Below the pieces are notes generated by a model, which was not told where the DNA came from, searched no databases, and saw only the letters and a list, made by a program, of their open reading frames with translations. Shown in pieces: positions 38,827 to 48,949 of a stretch of 64,000 bases of DNA. Source of the DNA: Isoetes taiwanensis (lineage: Eukaryota; Streptophyta; Lycopodiopsida; Isoetales; Isoetaceae); contig JAJEKV010000005.1 in assembly GCA_021234155.1 (NCBI GenBank), positions 6,874,216 to 6,938,215 of the forward strand, given 5' to 3'. The number at the start of each line of letters is the position of its first letter. Position 1 is the first letter of the stretch. Position numbers and translations under genes: made by a program.

Positions 38827-38940
38827 TGGGGGAAGGGTAGTTGGGACCCCTTTCCGGGTGGCCGGTGGGGTCCCGCGACTGGCGGTAGCCGGGAGCGGGT
38901 CACCGGCATCCGGAAAGGGGGACCAACTCCCCTTCCCCCA
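38827..38940. mobile_element. Foldback MITE-like hairpin
   Basis: Arms of about 50 bases (38,827-38,876 and 38,891-38,940) are inverted repeats: the outermost 10 bases tgggggaagg/ccttccccca are perfect, and the rest pairs with few mismatches around a 14-base loop. It is GC-rich in AT-rich surroundings. Neither strand encodes a protein. No target duplication is evident, so the element class is open. Confidence 0.7.
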
Positions 38941-39018
38941 CAATATTGAAATAGGGGAGACTTTTTTTTTTCTCCCCCTTTTTGCCTTCGTTTTTTTTTT
39001 CATCTGCTCCTCTCTGCG

Positions 39019-39337
39019 CCATGGTTCCGTCGAGGCACCAGGGCAGACCTCCGCGAGCTCCATCGAGTCAAGCAACTAAGATGAAGGCGCTTGCTTGGCG
39101 GAAGGGTTTTGAAGGCAGCTTTTCTGTTTTTCTTACTTGTATAGAGATTTTTGTGGCTCTAGGGTTTTTTCTTGCCGATTCTTCTTCGATAGTTGTACCA
39201 GAAGCTAGCATTACCGGATTTGGAGCAGAAAAGACAAATGTCGAAGGTTTCTTTCAAAGATTCTTTAAATTTTCATGATTTTTTTATTTTTTAAGTGTTT
39301 TTGTCTGGCTTGCAGGTTTAGGAAAGGATCTATTGTT
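39019..39337 (+). other. Possible host exon interrupted by copia element
   Basis: An ATG at 39,019 opens MVPSRHQGRPPRAPSSQATK then MKALAWRKGF. The frame stays open to 39,278 but is not recognised. The copia element at 39,338-57,696 separates this from 57,702 onward, where exon-like blocks with ttgcag acceptors occur. A gene split by the element is possible, not shown. Confidence 0.25.
39333..39337. repeat. Target-site duplication of copia element (left)
   Basis: The pentamer TTGTT directly before the left LTR is repeated at 57,697-57,701 directly after the right LTR. Confidence 0.93.
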
Positions 39338-39786
39338 TGTTAGAATTTGAAAATAATGTATTCAATAAACTGATACTCAATACACTGACAACAAGATCAA
39401 TCAGGCGCTTAAACAATCTCCTGCTTCATATATCGACCTGCAAGGCCCCTTGTCTATGCCTTACTCCAGTATTTATCTCCATATTTACCTTCTAATCCGG
39501 GTGCATCCACTTGTCAAATTGTTCATCCCCTTCATATAGAAAGTTCTTCAACTTGCCTAAAAATCAGGAGTAGATAGACTTGCCTTCCTTAAAATTCGCC
39601 CTAGTTGACTTTGACTTTGGTGGTCAGCGCAAACCCTAAGTGGCGGGCGGGGGGTAAAACGTGTGTTTCTAGCGAGCCCAGCAACAACACCGGGTAGGGG
39701 TGCCCGCCACTTTGACTTTGACTTTGACTTTGACCTACTGCCACTGCTTCTCATAGGTCTCCCAAATAACATGACATCATTTAACA
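39338..39786 (-). repeat. copia 3' LTR
   Basis: Begins TGTTAGAATTTG and ends ATCATTTAACA, the TG...CA form. Matches 57,233-57,696. It contains four ACTTTG units at about 39,711-39,733, where the other LTR has six, and differs at several CTG/CAG positions. Confidence 0.95.
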
Positions 39787-39799
39787 CTTTCCCTTCATG

Positions 39800-40600
39800 T
39801 TATTTTTCCTTGCAACTGATCATATGTCTCAGTCTACTAAATTTTAACTCTGTCAAAGCCTTTGTCAAAATATCTGCCAACTGCATTTCAGTTTGAACAT
39901 ATTGCAGTTCAATGATTCTTTTCTTCACTAAATCCCTTATGAAATGCATCTCCAGCTCGATATGCTTGGTCCTTTCATGTTGTATTGGATTTTTCGTCAT
40001 TCCTATGCAACTGAGACTGTCAGAAAGCAATTTCAAAGGTTTTCTTTGCTCTATACCTATTTCTTGTAGCAACCTTTCACTCCATACTATTTCCTTAGCA
40101 GCAAGGGTTGCAGCTGCATATTCTGCTTCTGCAGATGACAGTGCTATTGCCTTTTGTTTCCTGCATTTCCATGAGATGGGCCCTCCTCCTAGCATGCAAA
40201 TAATTCCTGAAGTTGATTTTCTTTCATCAGGGTCTCCACCCCAATCTGAATCACAGTATGATAGCAACTCCATGTTATCAGAATTAAATTGTATCCCATA
40301 ATCTACAGTTCCTTTCAAATATCTTAGAACCCTCTTAGCTGCCTGCCAGTGCTCCTTTCCAAAGTTATGACAGTATCTACTTAGAATATTGACTGCAAAT
40401 GAAATATCGGGTCTTGTGCAGCTAGATAAATATAGTAAGCAGCCAACTAACTCTTGATATGGAATGTTTTCCATTTCTGACCTGTCATCATTCAAATTCA
40501 AGGTTAGTTTGTTACCTGGAACCATGGGAGTTTTTACCACCTTACAATCTTCCATATTGAATCTTTTGAGCATGCCTGCAATATTCTCACCTTGTGTCAA
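39800..40600 (-). pseudogene. copia RNase H and RT C-terminus
   Basis: A 266-codon open frame. It starts in the RT connection (RFNMEDCKVVKTPMVPGNKL, then YQELVGCLLYLSSCTRPDIS, ILSRYCHNFGKEHWQAAKRV) and continues into RNase H with the catalytic residues in YCDSDWGGDPDERKSTSG, SSAEAEYAA and LSDSLSC, and ends with HIELEMHFIRD and QLADILTK. This is the textbook end of a copia polyprotein. It is separated by a frameshift near 40,610-40,640 from the RT part upstream, so it is listed as broken. Confidence 0.93.
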
Positions 40601-40636
40601 AGTAAGAACACATTTTGTCTCTATCTCTCGAAGACT

Positions 40637-42360
40637 TCAATTCCTAAAACTTTTTAAGTTAAGCCCAAGTCGTATCATTTTAAATCGATTCTTGAGAATG
40701 TCTTTGCATTTTTGTAGCACATCAAGATTGCTACTAACCATCACATTGTCATCCACATATAATGCAATATAGCATACTTCATTCCCATCCTTAAATAAAT
40801 AAATATTTCCATCATCCTTTAGTTTTATAAAACCTTGTTCCCTTAAATATGAGTCCATGCAAATATACCATTGTCTTAGTGTATTTGTCTCGGCCCATAT
40901 CTGACCTTTTTAAGTTTCCACACTTTATCTTTCCCTTGCTCAAAGCCAGGAGGTTGCATCATAAAGATATCCTCCTCCAAGTCAAAGCATTCAAGAAAGC
41001 AAAGAGAGACATCCATATGATGTACCTCAAAATTCTTTGCATTTGCTACTTGCTAACAACATCCCCGATACTTGTCATTTTTACTATAGGGGAAAAAAGT
41101 TTCCTCATAGTCAATTCCTTCTTCGTGTATATCCCCGTGCTACTAATCGAGCTTTATACTTAATTGAGTGAGGTTGTACTCCTCGCTTGATTTTAAATAT
41201 CCATTTACACATTTTGCATGTCTACCTTGGGTAAGTTTACAAGCTCATACGTCCCTGTTCTCTTAAATGCATCCGGCTCATCATTCATGGCAATTTTCCA
41301 TTTTTTGCATCAACTACACTTATAGCTTCTCTATAAGATTTTGGTACTTCAGTATCCAGCAAGGCAAGGATTTCAATAAGGTTTACACCTGCTTTGCTTC
41401 ACTTTGTATTCTCCTACTTCTACGTGTTATCTCTTCCAAATCTTTCATGATCAACATTAGCCTCTTGTTGCAAGATCCGAACTTGAGTTCTTCTACCGGC
41501 CTTTGGTCGTGTTACCTCCTTTTCTATAGTATCCGCCACACTATCAGGCGTCTTGGCACCAACTTGTTGAGAGGAGAGTTTGTTGGCATCCGCTCATCAT
41601 CATCATCAATAAAGTTTCGTATTCAATTTCGAACTTCCTTTTCTTTAGGATTAACAGAGAAAAACTTTTATGTTTTTATAAGATTGAGATTCGTCAAGCG
41701 TCACATCTCTATTGATCAAAATCTTTTTTCCTTTGTGGATCAAATAATCGGTATGCCTTGGATTCTTGATCATATCCTACAAGAAAGGCTATTCTTGCTC
41801 GATCATCTAACTTTAACCTTTGTTGCTTTGGTACATGAACAAAGCTTAGACAACCAAAACTCTCGGTGTCTCATAGTTTGGTTTAACTCGACCATAGCTC
41901 ATCACGGGATCATTCCAGCGGCGAGCTCTATTTGGTAACATATTCTGAACTTTTCTTTGCTTTGTTAAGGCGGCTTCCTCCCACAAATAATTGGGTAGCC
42001 CGTGTGTTTTATCATAGCTCGACAAACATTTAAAATTGTCCTATTTTTCCTTTCAGCAATGCCATTAGTTTGTGGAGAAAAACTACATGTAAACCTGTCT
42101 CTTTATTCCCCTTACCTTGCAAAACTTGATAAACTCAGATGACATGAACTCTCCACCACGGTCAGATCGAATACATTTCACCTTTTTTCCTGTTTCTAAT
42201 TCCACTTCTGCAGCAAACATTTTATAAGCCTCAAAGGCTTGATCTTTAGTTCTAAGACACATGCATGTTGTCTTTCTACTAAAGTCATCAATAAAGGTAA
42301 TGAAATACCTTTAACCTGATATTCCTCTAACATTAAGAGGGCCACAGAGATCTGTATGCA
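40637..42360 (-). pseudogene. copia RT and integrase, frameshifted
   Basis: 40,858-40,637 encodes the RT active site (VCYIALYVDDNVMVSS) with the copia YVDD signature. On the minus strand, 41,930-41,690 encodes the integrase C-terminal block (NYETPRVFGCLSFVHVPKQ, then FLVGYDQESKAYRLFDP), and 42,330-42,050 encodes the integrase core (ITFIDDFSRKTTC, CIRSDRGGEFMSSEF, GIAERKN) with all three acidic residues. The stretch 40,860-41,690 has stops and small frame changes but retains the RT lead-in. A single reading frame is not present. Confidence 0.85.
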
Positions 42361-43436
42361 CTAGCTCCAACACCCCTTTGGTTTTTCTCTTTGCCCTTTT
42401 AAAGGCAATCTTGCATGTTTTCCTAGCATGCAACCTAGGCGTGATTCTTGGCTCATCAACTTCATTTTTGCTTTGATTATTTTTTGTTTAATCATAGTAT
42501 CTATGGTGCTATGATTAACATGACATAACCTCGGATGCCAAGTGTCCATATCCGGAATCATAACAGAAATTAACAACGGGCAAACAACCACTATCCAATG
42601 CAAACAAATTACCAAATCTTCTTCCAAGAAATTTGATCTCATTATTCAAAAGCACTTTACATTGATACTTGTCAAAACAACACGGTGTAATCCATGTCTA
42701 CTAAGCGTACCTTAAATGTAAATTAAATTTCGACTAGTGAAGGTACACACAAAACATCCTTCAAGTTTCTTTGCTTTCCTTGAAGGTCAAACAATTCTAA
42801 CATTCCGTGCATTGAACATCTTGCAACTTCCCATTTCCTAACTTGATATGCTTAATCCTTCCTTCTTTTTCCTCCTTGAATAATTTGGTTGGAACTGGTC
42901 CGCGGATTTTTACGCTCCACTATCTAATATTAACGTTTCATCATCATTATTAGATTTTTCTTTTTGAAACAACCAAAATGTCATAATTACTTACCTCAAA
43001 GCATCTTCATCCTCTTCACTTGATTCTTCTTCAATATCTTGCACCAAATTCTGTGAGACCTTTGTGTATCAGGATTTCTTCCTCGACCTCTAGAATAATT
43101 TCTTCCTCTACTTGGTCTGCCTCTATTCATTTTGCCGCTTGAGCACTTGTTTGCGAAGTGACCTCTGCCTCCACAGTTAAAGCACTCAACCTCTTTCAAT
43201 TTAGGACAACTTATCTTTAAATGTCCTTTTGCTTTGCAATGAAAACAAGGACCTATTTCACTCTTATCTTTAGCACTTTTTCCTGAAAACTTTGCTTTGC
43301 CCTTACCTGCATACAACACTTCAACATTATCTTCAATGTCATCATCATACAATACCTTATTTTGTTCAAACTCTGTTCGAATCATTTCTTCTGCTGCCTC
43401 TCTGGTTTTGGCCACATTCCTAATAAGAGTTGACAA
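42361..43436 (-). pseudogene. copia gag C-terminus, protease, GAG-pre-integrase
   Basis: 43,436-42,996 encodes the nucleocapsid with two consecutive zinc knuckles, CFHCKAKGHLKISC and CFNCGGRGHFANKC, both CX2CX4HX4C, then an Arg/Gly-rich tail. Two knuckles are more than the single one usual in copia. 42,642-42,361 encodes the GAG-pre-integrase block (DTWHPRLCHVNHSTIDTM). The protease between them is degraded. Element B interrupts gag at 43,441. Confidence 0.85.
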
Positions 43437-43440
43437 CTGC
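43436..43440. repeat. Target-site duplication of element B (left)
   Basis: ACTGC before the 5' LTR corresponds to ACCGC at 56,659-56,663 after the 3' LTR. The single difference is a CTG/CCG change of the kind that recurs between LTR copies in this window. Confidence 0.8.
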
Positions 43441-45064
43441 TGTGACGTTCCAAGTATTTATACGGTATAAGTATAAATATGTTGACACGTCACCAAGGAT
43501 ACATACGCCACATGGGGTATGGGAACCTAGGTGGTTCACTTAAAAAGGATTAAATTAGCTATGCTAATTTAATTATTGACAATGATAACCTATAATTAAG
43601 GAACTAATATTTAAAAACCATAATTAAGCTAATTATGGTTTGGGAAGGCGCCACGTGGCCACCCTCGATTGGTTGGCATGATAATGCTAATTAGGGTCAA
43701 TAGGGTGGATCACCACCCCCATATCAGCCACAACTCACCTTGAGCAGTGGGCGCCACCTTTGTGACGAGCTAAAAGCCACCTTGAGCGGTTGGACGCCAC
43801 CCTACTTACACAAGCTATACACCCGGACCAAGGAGATGGAGATTCCCAATGACAATGGATCAAGCGAAAACACGTGGGTGCTAATGTAGTTATGAATTCT
43901 AGGATAGCCCTGTTGGGGCTTTTGTATGGGTTGTTGGTCTATTCTCTCTCTGTGTTTACTCAGTAGGAACTAACCCTTGATTGTAAAGGTAGGTTCTCTA
44001 TATATTTCGATTATGGTTACGCTTGTAATGGATGGATTGGTGGTTGTTAGTCTAGTGTTACTCTCGAAATGGGGGATTAAGGGGGTAGAGACCTACGAGG
44101 CTATTTATTGTAGTATGCTCCTAGATAGAGCCCCGTATTATCCCAATATTGCGGCACTGTGCACAAGAGCCCACCGGGTCATAGATGCTATGGTACCGGC
44201 TTAGCACCGGATAAGGAACACAAGTGGGAAATGGTTGGCGGGTCCTGCCACGAACATAAAAGGCTCACAGGACTCCTATAGTGAGCTAGGCGATGATAGC
44301 GGTCCGCGAGGGCCGGGTATGGGTCCGACACTCCACGGGTGGGAAGGTGTGACCCGTATGGGGCACCTTGCACTTTGAGTAGATTTAGGGCGCAGTAAGT
44401 CTGCACGGATGCGAGGTCGTATTTTGGCACGTATTCTCTAGCTTCGCCCATGGAACCCTTGGATTCTCGAAGGGGACGCTTTCCCGACCCGCCTCATCGG
44501 ACGGGACTTCATGAACCCGGAGTAGGCTCGGCCAGGTGATGCCTCAAGCCTACGTCTCCAGGAAGGCTATAGCGGCGCCATAGCGTGAATTGACCCATCC
44601 GCAAAGTGTGCACACGGGGAGGGGCGGATGGAGTGGACAACCCTAGCCAATGTTCTATGCCGATAACGCCATGTCAAGATTCCGTCGCTGATCTCTTGAG
44701 GCCTAGCCGTCAGTCGATCCTCACTGGAGTCTGAACCGGGGTAGAACCATGGGTTTGGGGTGTTTTCTTAGGTTTAGATGCATATTCTTTGCCGTTGGTA
44801 TTTGGATGGATATGCCACCCTTCGTGGTGGTTATTTATATATGATTTATGCTGTGTGCTAACCCTTGTATTCACGCTTCCGCGACGTAGGAACCCCACTG
44901 AAGGCGTGGGCCGAATGACCCCTTCGTGTCCTTCTTTCAGGCATCATATTATAGATGGCCCGAAATAGACGGAGGGCCCTGCTCATGGCGAGTTGGTCAC
45001 CATGGGAGGGGAAAGTCCCCGTATGTATACGTCCGAGGGTCGTATATGTTCAGGGAGCGTCACA
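43441..45064 (+). repeat. 5' LTR of element B
   Basis: Begins TGTGACGTTCC and ends GGGAGCGTCACA. It contains a perfect palindrome (aaaccataatta/taattatggttt, 43,615-43,641) and a TATA-like tatatat at about 43,998. It is identical to 55,031-55,330 for its first 300 bases. Later differences are mostly at CAG/CTG sites. Confidence 0.95.
43998..44004 (+). promoter_or_regulatory. Putative TATA box of element B LTR
   Basis: ctctatatatttcg lies 560 bases into the LTR in a position suitable for the start of the genomic RNA. The same string is in the 3' LTR at about 55,587. Suggested by sequence only. Confidence 0.4.
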
Positions 45065-45065
45065 G

Positions 45066-45077
45066 TGGTATCAGAGC
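45066..45077 (+). promoter_or_regulatory. Primer-binding site of element B
   Basis: TGGTATCAGAGC, complementary to the 3' end of initiator tRNA-Met, one base after the 5' LTR. Confidence 0.95.
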
Positions 45078-45778
45078 CGTGATTTCGGTTACTCGAAATC
45101 ATAGCACTGACCAAACCCTAACTCGCTAGTTCGGTAGTTAGGAGAGAAAAGTTAGCAAGAGTGATTGTTTAAGTCTTTCATGTTTGATTTGGTGCTAGGT
45201 TAAGGTAATAGACTGTAATTTCTAAGGAAGTCTAGACCGCCTGGAGGACCCAAGTTTCGAGGAGCCATAACTTTTTGTAGGTAGCTCGGATGAAGGCGAA
45301 AACGGTTCCAATGGATCGGGCACCTCTCAAATACCCTAGGGAGCACGTCTCCCGAGGCAAAACGGATAACAGGCTGCCGAAAAACAAAAAGGGGCGCCGA
45401 GGTATCCGAGGGCGTTTCTTTTCGAAAATAAAACACGTATAAACACGCCGGGCGCCCCCATACCGGCCGTGGCGTATTTTATCTGGCCTTTGTTTGAAAA
45501 TTTTTTTAAAAAAAAAATAAATATTTTTTTTAATTTTAATTAAAAGTCAAAAGTTAAAAATTTAAATTTTGAAGTGACTTTTCGGGCGTGTGTTTCTTTT
45601 GAGCGCCTTTTTCCGCCATAGCCGCCGGACCTCAGCTCCACATCCGCCATAGCCGACCTCGACGATTCCCTTGCACCTGCCCTACACCCCGGTGCCCTCG
45701 CTTACCCCTTTGCGCCATCCCGCCTTGCCTGAGCGCCTCCTTTCTCCTTCTCCCTTGTTGTTCCCTGTAAAGCCCGAC
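45078..45778 (+). other. Leader of element B
   Basis: Untranslated leader of 700 bases. It has an AT-rich, homopolymer-rich block (45,490-45,580) followed by a C-rich stretch with repeated ccgccatagccg (45,613-45,657). The frame of the next ORF is open from 45,671 but lacks an ATG before 45,779. Confidence 0.6.
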
Positions 45779-47107
45779 ATGCCGCGATTCAAGCTGACTA
45801 TAGATCTGAAGAAGCTGAATGTATATCAGTTGTTTGCTGCCTTGGTCGAGCATCTAGGGGACGAGGACCCAACCATAGACACCATCCTTAACCTTTTTGT
45901 CCAACATTTTGGGGAGGGCCGAAGGATTCCCTACCCTATCTTCCATTTCAACGAGAGGTTTCTCCTCAAGTTGAATGAAGCTGGGCAGGACTACACCCTT
46001 GTGGAGCAGCCGGACCGTGCGTGGGCTGTGGTGAAGTTTTACCCTTCGGCTGGACCGGATGAAGACCCTGTGGAGCTCAGTCGGAACGAAGCTCAGAGGA
46101 TCATGCATCTGGCCCGCCTGGAAGACCTGCAACAAATAGCCAGCGCTCCACCTGACCTAAGGATGGATCGCTTTTATTATTTGGGGAGGGGTCGTATACT
46201 CACCTACCAGGAATATTTTAACCTTCCTACCTTTTCCTGGAACGAAAGCCTCAATAGTTTCATCTTCGAAAATGTCCCGCCCCGGTTTCAGCAGTCCCAT
46301 CTAGACTCCGTCCAAGAGGATATGCGGGCATGGCCGGGCCGGTATCATGCTGAGATTGCCCGACGTACTCAAGTGCGTCTGGAGAGAGAGGCCAGGGCTG
46401 AAGAAGAGGAGCGGCTCCGAAAAGAAGGAGAAGACCTCCATAGTCGGCAGCAGGAGCACCAGCAGGAAGAGCAGCTAGGCCATCAGCAGGAGGACCAGCA
46501 GCAGAATTTTGATGAAATACAGCAGAACCTAGGTGCGGCTCAGAATGTCGAATCCCAAATAAACCCTGTTGATGTGAACCCCGTGGCCAGGCCACAGCAG
46601 CCGACCGGGCCGGGTAACCGGAGACTGAAAAGGACCAAATCTAGGCCGGTTAGGGGTGGTGTGAACTACAAGACCCGACTGCAACAGGATGCTACGATCG
46701 CCAAGAAGACATCCGCTCGGAGAAGGGAGTCGATCGTGGAGCGCGTCAAGCATCCTGCGACAGGAGGTAAATCCATTCCGGCGCTCAAGGCCACCCTTCA
46801 GCCGCGGAAGCCCCACAGGTTTCGACCCGGCACGGTAGCTCTTCGAGAGATACGCAAGTATCAGAAGACTACCGAGCCCTTGATCCGTCGGCTTCCCTTC
46901 CAGCGACTTGTGAGGGAGATCGCTCAAGAATTCAAGACCGACTTGCGGTTTCAAGCTTTTGCGATCCTTGCCTTACAGGAAGCTGCCGAGGCATACCTGA
47001 TTGAGCTTTTGAGTGACGCCAACTTGTGCGCCATACATGCGAAGCGGGTCACTATTATGCCCAAGGACCTTCAGCTGGCACGAAGGATCCGAGGGGAATT
47101 TAGATGA
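45779..47107 (+). CDS. Accessory ORF 1: novel domain fused to histone H3 fold
   Basis: 442 residues from the first ATG (MPRFKLTID). Residues about 1-205: acidic/aromatic domain of unknown family. About 205-250: Arg/Glu- then Gln-rich heptad-like coiled coil. About 285-343: very basic linker ([24 protein letters not shown]). Residues 344-442 align without gaps to histone H3 residues 37-135: [81 protein letters not shown]-contact Arg 63, 69, 83 and 116 and the H3-H3 residues His113, Asp123 and Leu126 are kept. Loop 1 has canonical length, so it is not a CENH3-type loop. The usual N-terminal tail is not recognisable as such: no ARKS. Intronless. It sits between the primer site and gag, separate from the pol frame. 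Confidence 0.93.
   Translation: MPRFKLTIDLKKLNVYQLFAALVEHLGDEDPTIDTILNLFVQHFGEGRRIPYPIFHFNERFLLKLNEAGQDYTLVEQPDRAWAVVKFYPSAGPDEDPVELSRNEAQRIMHLARLEDLQQIASAPPDLRMDRFYYLGRGRILTYQEYFNLPTFSWNESLNSFIFENVPPRFQQSHLDSVQEDMRAWPGRYHAEIARRTQVRLEREARAEEEERLRKEGEDLHSRQQEHQQEEQLGHQQEDQQQNFDEIQQNLGAAQNVESQINPVDVNPVARPQQPTGPGNRRLKRTKSRPVRGGVNYKTRLQQDATIAKKTSARRRESIVERVKHPATGGKSIPALKATLQPRKPHRFRPGTVALREIRKYQKTTEPLIRRLPFQRLVREIAQEFKTDLRFQAFAILALQEAAEAYLIELLSDANLCAIHAKRVTIMPKDLQLARRIRGEFR
46808..47104 (+). other. Histone H3 core domain (H3 residues 37-135)
   Basis: Alpha-N, alpha-1, loop 1, alpha-2, loop 2 and alpha-3 are all present with no gaps. Position 90 is Leu as in plant H3.3, but position 41 is Phe as in plant H3.1, and 86-89 (Ala-Phe-Ala-Ile) matches neither, so it is a diverged variant. 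H3 Lys56, Lys79, Lys115 and Lys122 are retained. The end, RGEFR, replaces RGERA. Positions quoted from general knowledge of plant H3. Confidence 0.93.
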
Positions 47108-47225
47108 TGACACAACCGTTTTTTTTCTGTTGTAAAATTTTGTAATTTATTGATGTACTAGCCCCATTTTTGGGTTTGTGAATATAAAGAAAAATATATT
47201 TTTCCTGAAAAAAAAAAAAAAAATT
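47108..47225 (+). other. 3' UTR-like segment with internal poly(A) run
   Basis: After the stop there is a T-rich segment, aatataaag at 47,181 (poly(A)-signal-like) and a run of 16 A at 47,208-47,223. This looks like the 3' end of a polyadenylated mRNA inside the element, as expected if the H3 segment was captured from a reverse-transcribed host transcript. A chance A-run cannot be excluded. Confidence 0.5.
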
Positions 47226-47295
47226 ATATATATATATAAATATTATTAAATAAATAATAACTTTAATAATGATTTTTGGGAAACGTGCCAAAAAG

Positions 47296-47330
47296 TATAA
47301 AACCCCTTTTTGGCCATTAGGGTTTCATTT
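47296..47330 (+). promoter_or_regulatory. Putative internal promoter (TATA box, AGGGTTT)
   Basis: gtataaaacccc at 47,295-47,306 is a good plant TATA box, and attagggtttca at 47,317-47,328 resembles the telo-box/RRPE-type element near start sites of many plant growth genes. An ATG follows at 47,382. It may drive the downstream accessory ORFs separately from the LTR. Confidence 0.4.
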
Positions 47331-47381
47331 TTCCTTCTTGTTCAAATAGCCTCCTTTCTCCTCCTCTCGCCTTCATTCCTC

Positions 47382-48389
47382 ATGACTTGCCCAACCCCGC
47401 AAAGAAGGTGGTATGTCGACGGAGAACATTGGGACCCTGCGGTTCCCTTTGATCTTCTTCACCCCTACCTACTCCAGCAGGTAGATCTTATCACCAACAT
47501 GCAGGCCCACCCAGATTACTCTGCCTTCCTACAGTTTTACGAAGAGGAAGTTGTGCCTGCATGCGTTGGTAATGATGACGATGAACAGCTTTACCTCGAC
47601 TTCCACACCTTACACCAGATGCTAGGGGGTGATGATCATGCCCGTAACGTCATCAAGGGCATCACACGGCGAGGGACTGATCTCCCTATTGCCACAATAG
47701 ATCGGGAAACTTATTTTGAGGCCCGATTTGCACTGGCCATCATTATGGACCAGTATATAGAGGATGAGGAGATCCCTGCTGAGCATTCTTCTACACCTCT
47801 ACCTCGATCCAGGAGGATGACGAAATCGTCAATGAGCAAGATTTTGTGAGGTGGAAGGAGCTTGCTACAGAAGCTCCTGTCAGCCGACAGAAGGGCCTGA
47901 AGCCTGAAGGGTTAAACCTTCTCCCTACCGTACTCCTGAATGATCAAGAGTACCTCATCCTTGACGATATCATGTGGGCGTACCATGTTCTTACTGGGGT
48001 CCGCCGCAGAAAAGTAGAGGTTCTCTATGATCTGGCGGAATATTGCCAGGATGACTTCATCGACTTCACCACACCGGTGGTGCAACCTACACAGGTAGAG
48101 GGCCTATTGGCCTATCGGGCCGAGGAACTAGAGCCCGTTGAGACTCTTCGTCGCCAGCAAAGACTTGCTAGCTGGCGCCCCCAACCTCCGTAAGAAGCGA
48201 TTAGGTGGGCCCGGACAGGGGACTCTTCTTCGAGATCCGCCTCTGCGAATCACTATGGGCGTGGGGGATCAAGACGAGGAAGACCTTTGGGACACCAAGG
48301 TCAGCCTTAGGGATGAGAGAGAAGAAGAAGAAGAAGAGAAGCTCCCCATCGACTTGGAGAAGGAAGCTGAGACCTCCACCGACCCTCAA
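47382..48389 (+). CDS. Accessory ORF 2, unknown, frameshifted
   Basis: From ATG 47,382 the frame encodes MTCPTPQRRWYVDGEHWDPA, an acidic protein with YYEEEV-like and DDDEQLY stretches, to a stop at 47,849. The next 350 bases continue in another frame (open to 48,193: EDDEIVNEQDFVRWKELATE, then LILDDIMWAYHVLTGVRRRK), and a third segment (48,194-48,389) ends in EREEEEEEKLPIDLEKEAET before a splice-donor-like CAA|GTAAGA. The composition is continuous across the frame changes, so the breaks near 47,800 and 48,190 may be sequence errors. I recognise no family. The start of any mature product is uncertain. Confidence 0.5.
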
Positions 48390-48949
48390 GTAAGAGCAAT
48401 GGGCAACTCAGAGTCTCGATTCTTTTCTCTTTCCGCCAAGGAGAGGTGTTGTTCTTCTCCAAGAATTTAGGGCCGTCTTAGAAGCTTCTTGGTGGGCGCC
48501 GAGCCATATCTACTTCGGGCCATAAGAAGATTGGGTATCGCGCCACCACCACTATTACACCGGGTCCGTAGAGATTTGGCTATAGCAGTTGGGAGACGTG
48601 GCGGGCTGTACTAGCATCGCCTCCTTGTGGCGGCACCTTTGGCTACATGTCACACTGAGGCAAAGCAAGACAAGCCCTCTCGCTAGCCAAAGCGCCACTT
48701 TGATGCGTTATCGGCCGCCTCCTCAGCCAATGGATGAAGATGAGGGACTCAGCTCCTAGCTTATTGTGTTACAAATTTTGCCTTTGAAATCACTATTGTT
48801 AAAAAACATGGATATTATTCCTAATATGATTTCTCTTTATTGTATTAGTCCAATACGTAATGCCAATACAATTTTTGAATAAGTCTCTTCCATGACAAGT
48901 TATTAAGCCTTCTGGAATTGTTAGTATAAAATACTCATTCCGGCCTTTT
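48390..48949 (+). other. Possible intron within accessory region
   Basis: Starts GTAAGA after an acidic coding stretch and ends in cttttgcag at 48,949, with an AT-rich body. Joining the neighbouring frames across it is not in phase as sequenced, so it is a suggestion only. Confidence 0.35.

Noticed and set aside
41267-41938. Plus-strand open frame of 223 codons
   Set aside because: Its minus strand encodes the copia integrase C-terminus (NYETPRVFGCLSFVHVPKQ). The plus frame is the antisense shadow.
46808-47104. Centromeric CENH3 variant
   Set aside because: Loop 1 has the canonical H3 length and the core is too similar to canonical H3.
45779-47107. Independent host histone H3 gene that happens to lie here
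   Set aside because: The H3 core is in one frame with 343 upstream residues, lies between the LTR/primer site and gag of element B, and lacks the H3 N-terminal tail and start. A captured domain is more likely, though other copies are needed to prove it.
47310-47381. Signal peptide at the start of accessory ORF 2
   Set aside because: The hydrophobic residues come from codons upstream of the first ATG (47,382) in a region with promoter-like sequence.
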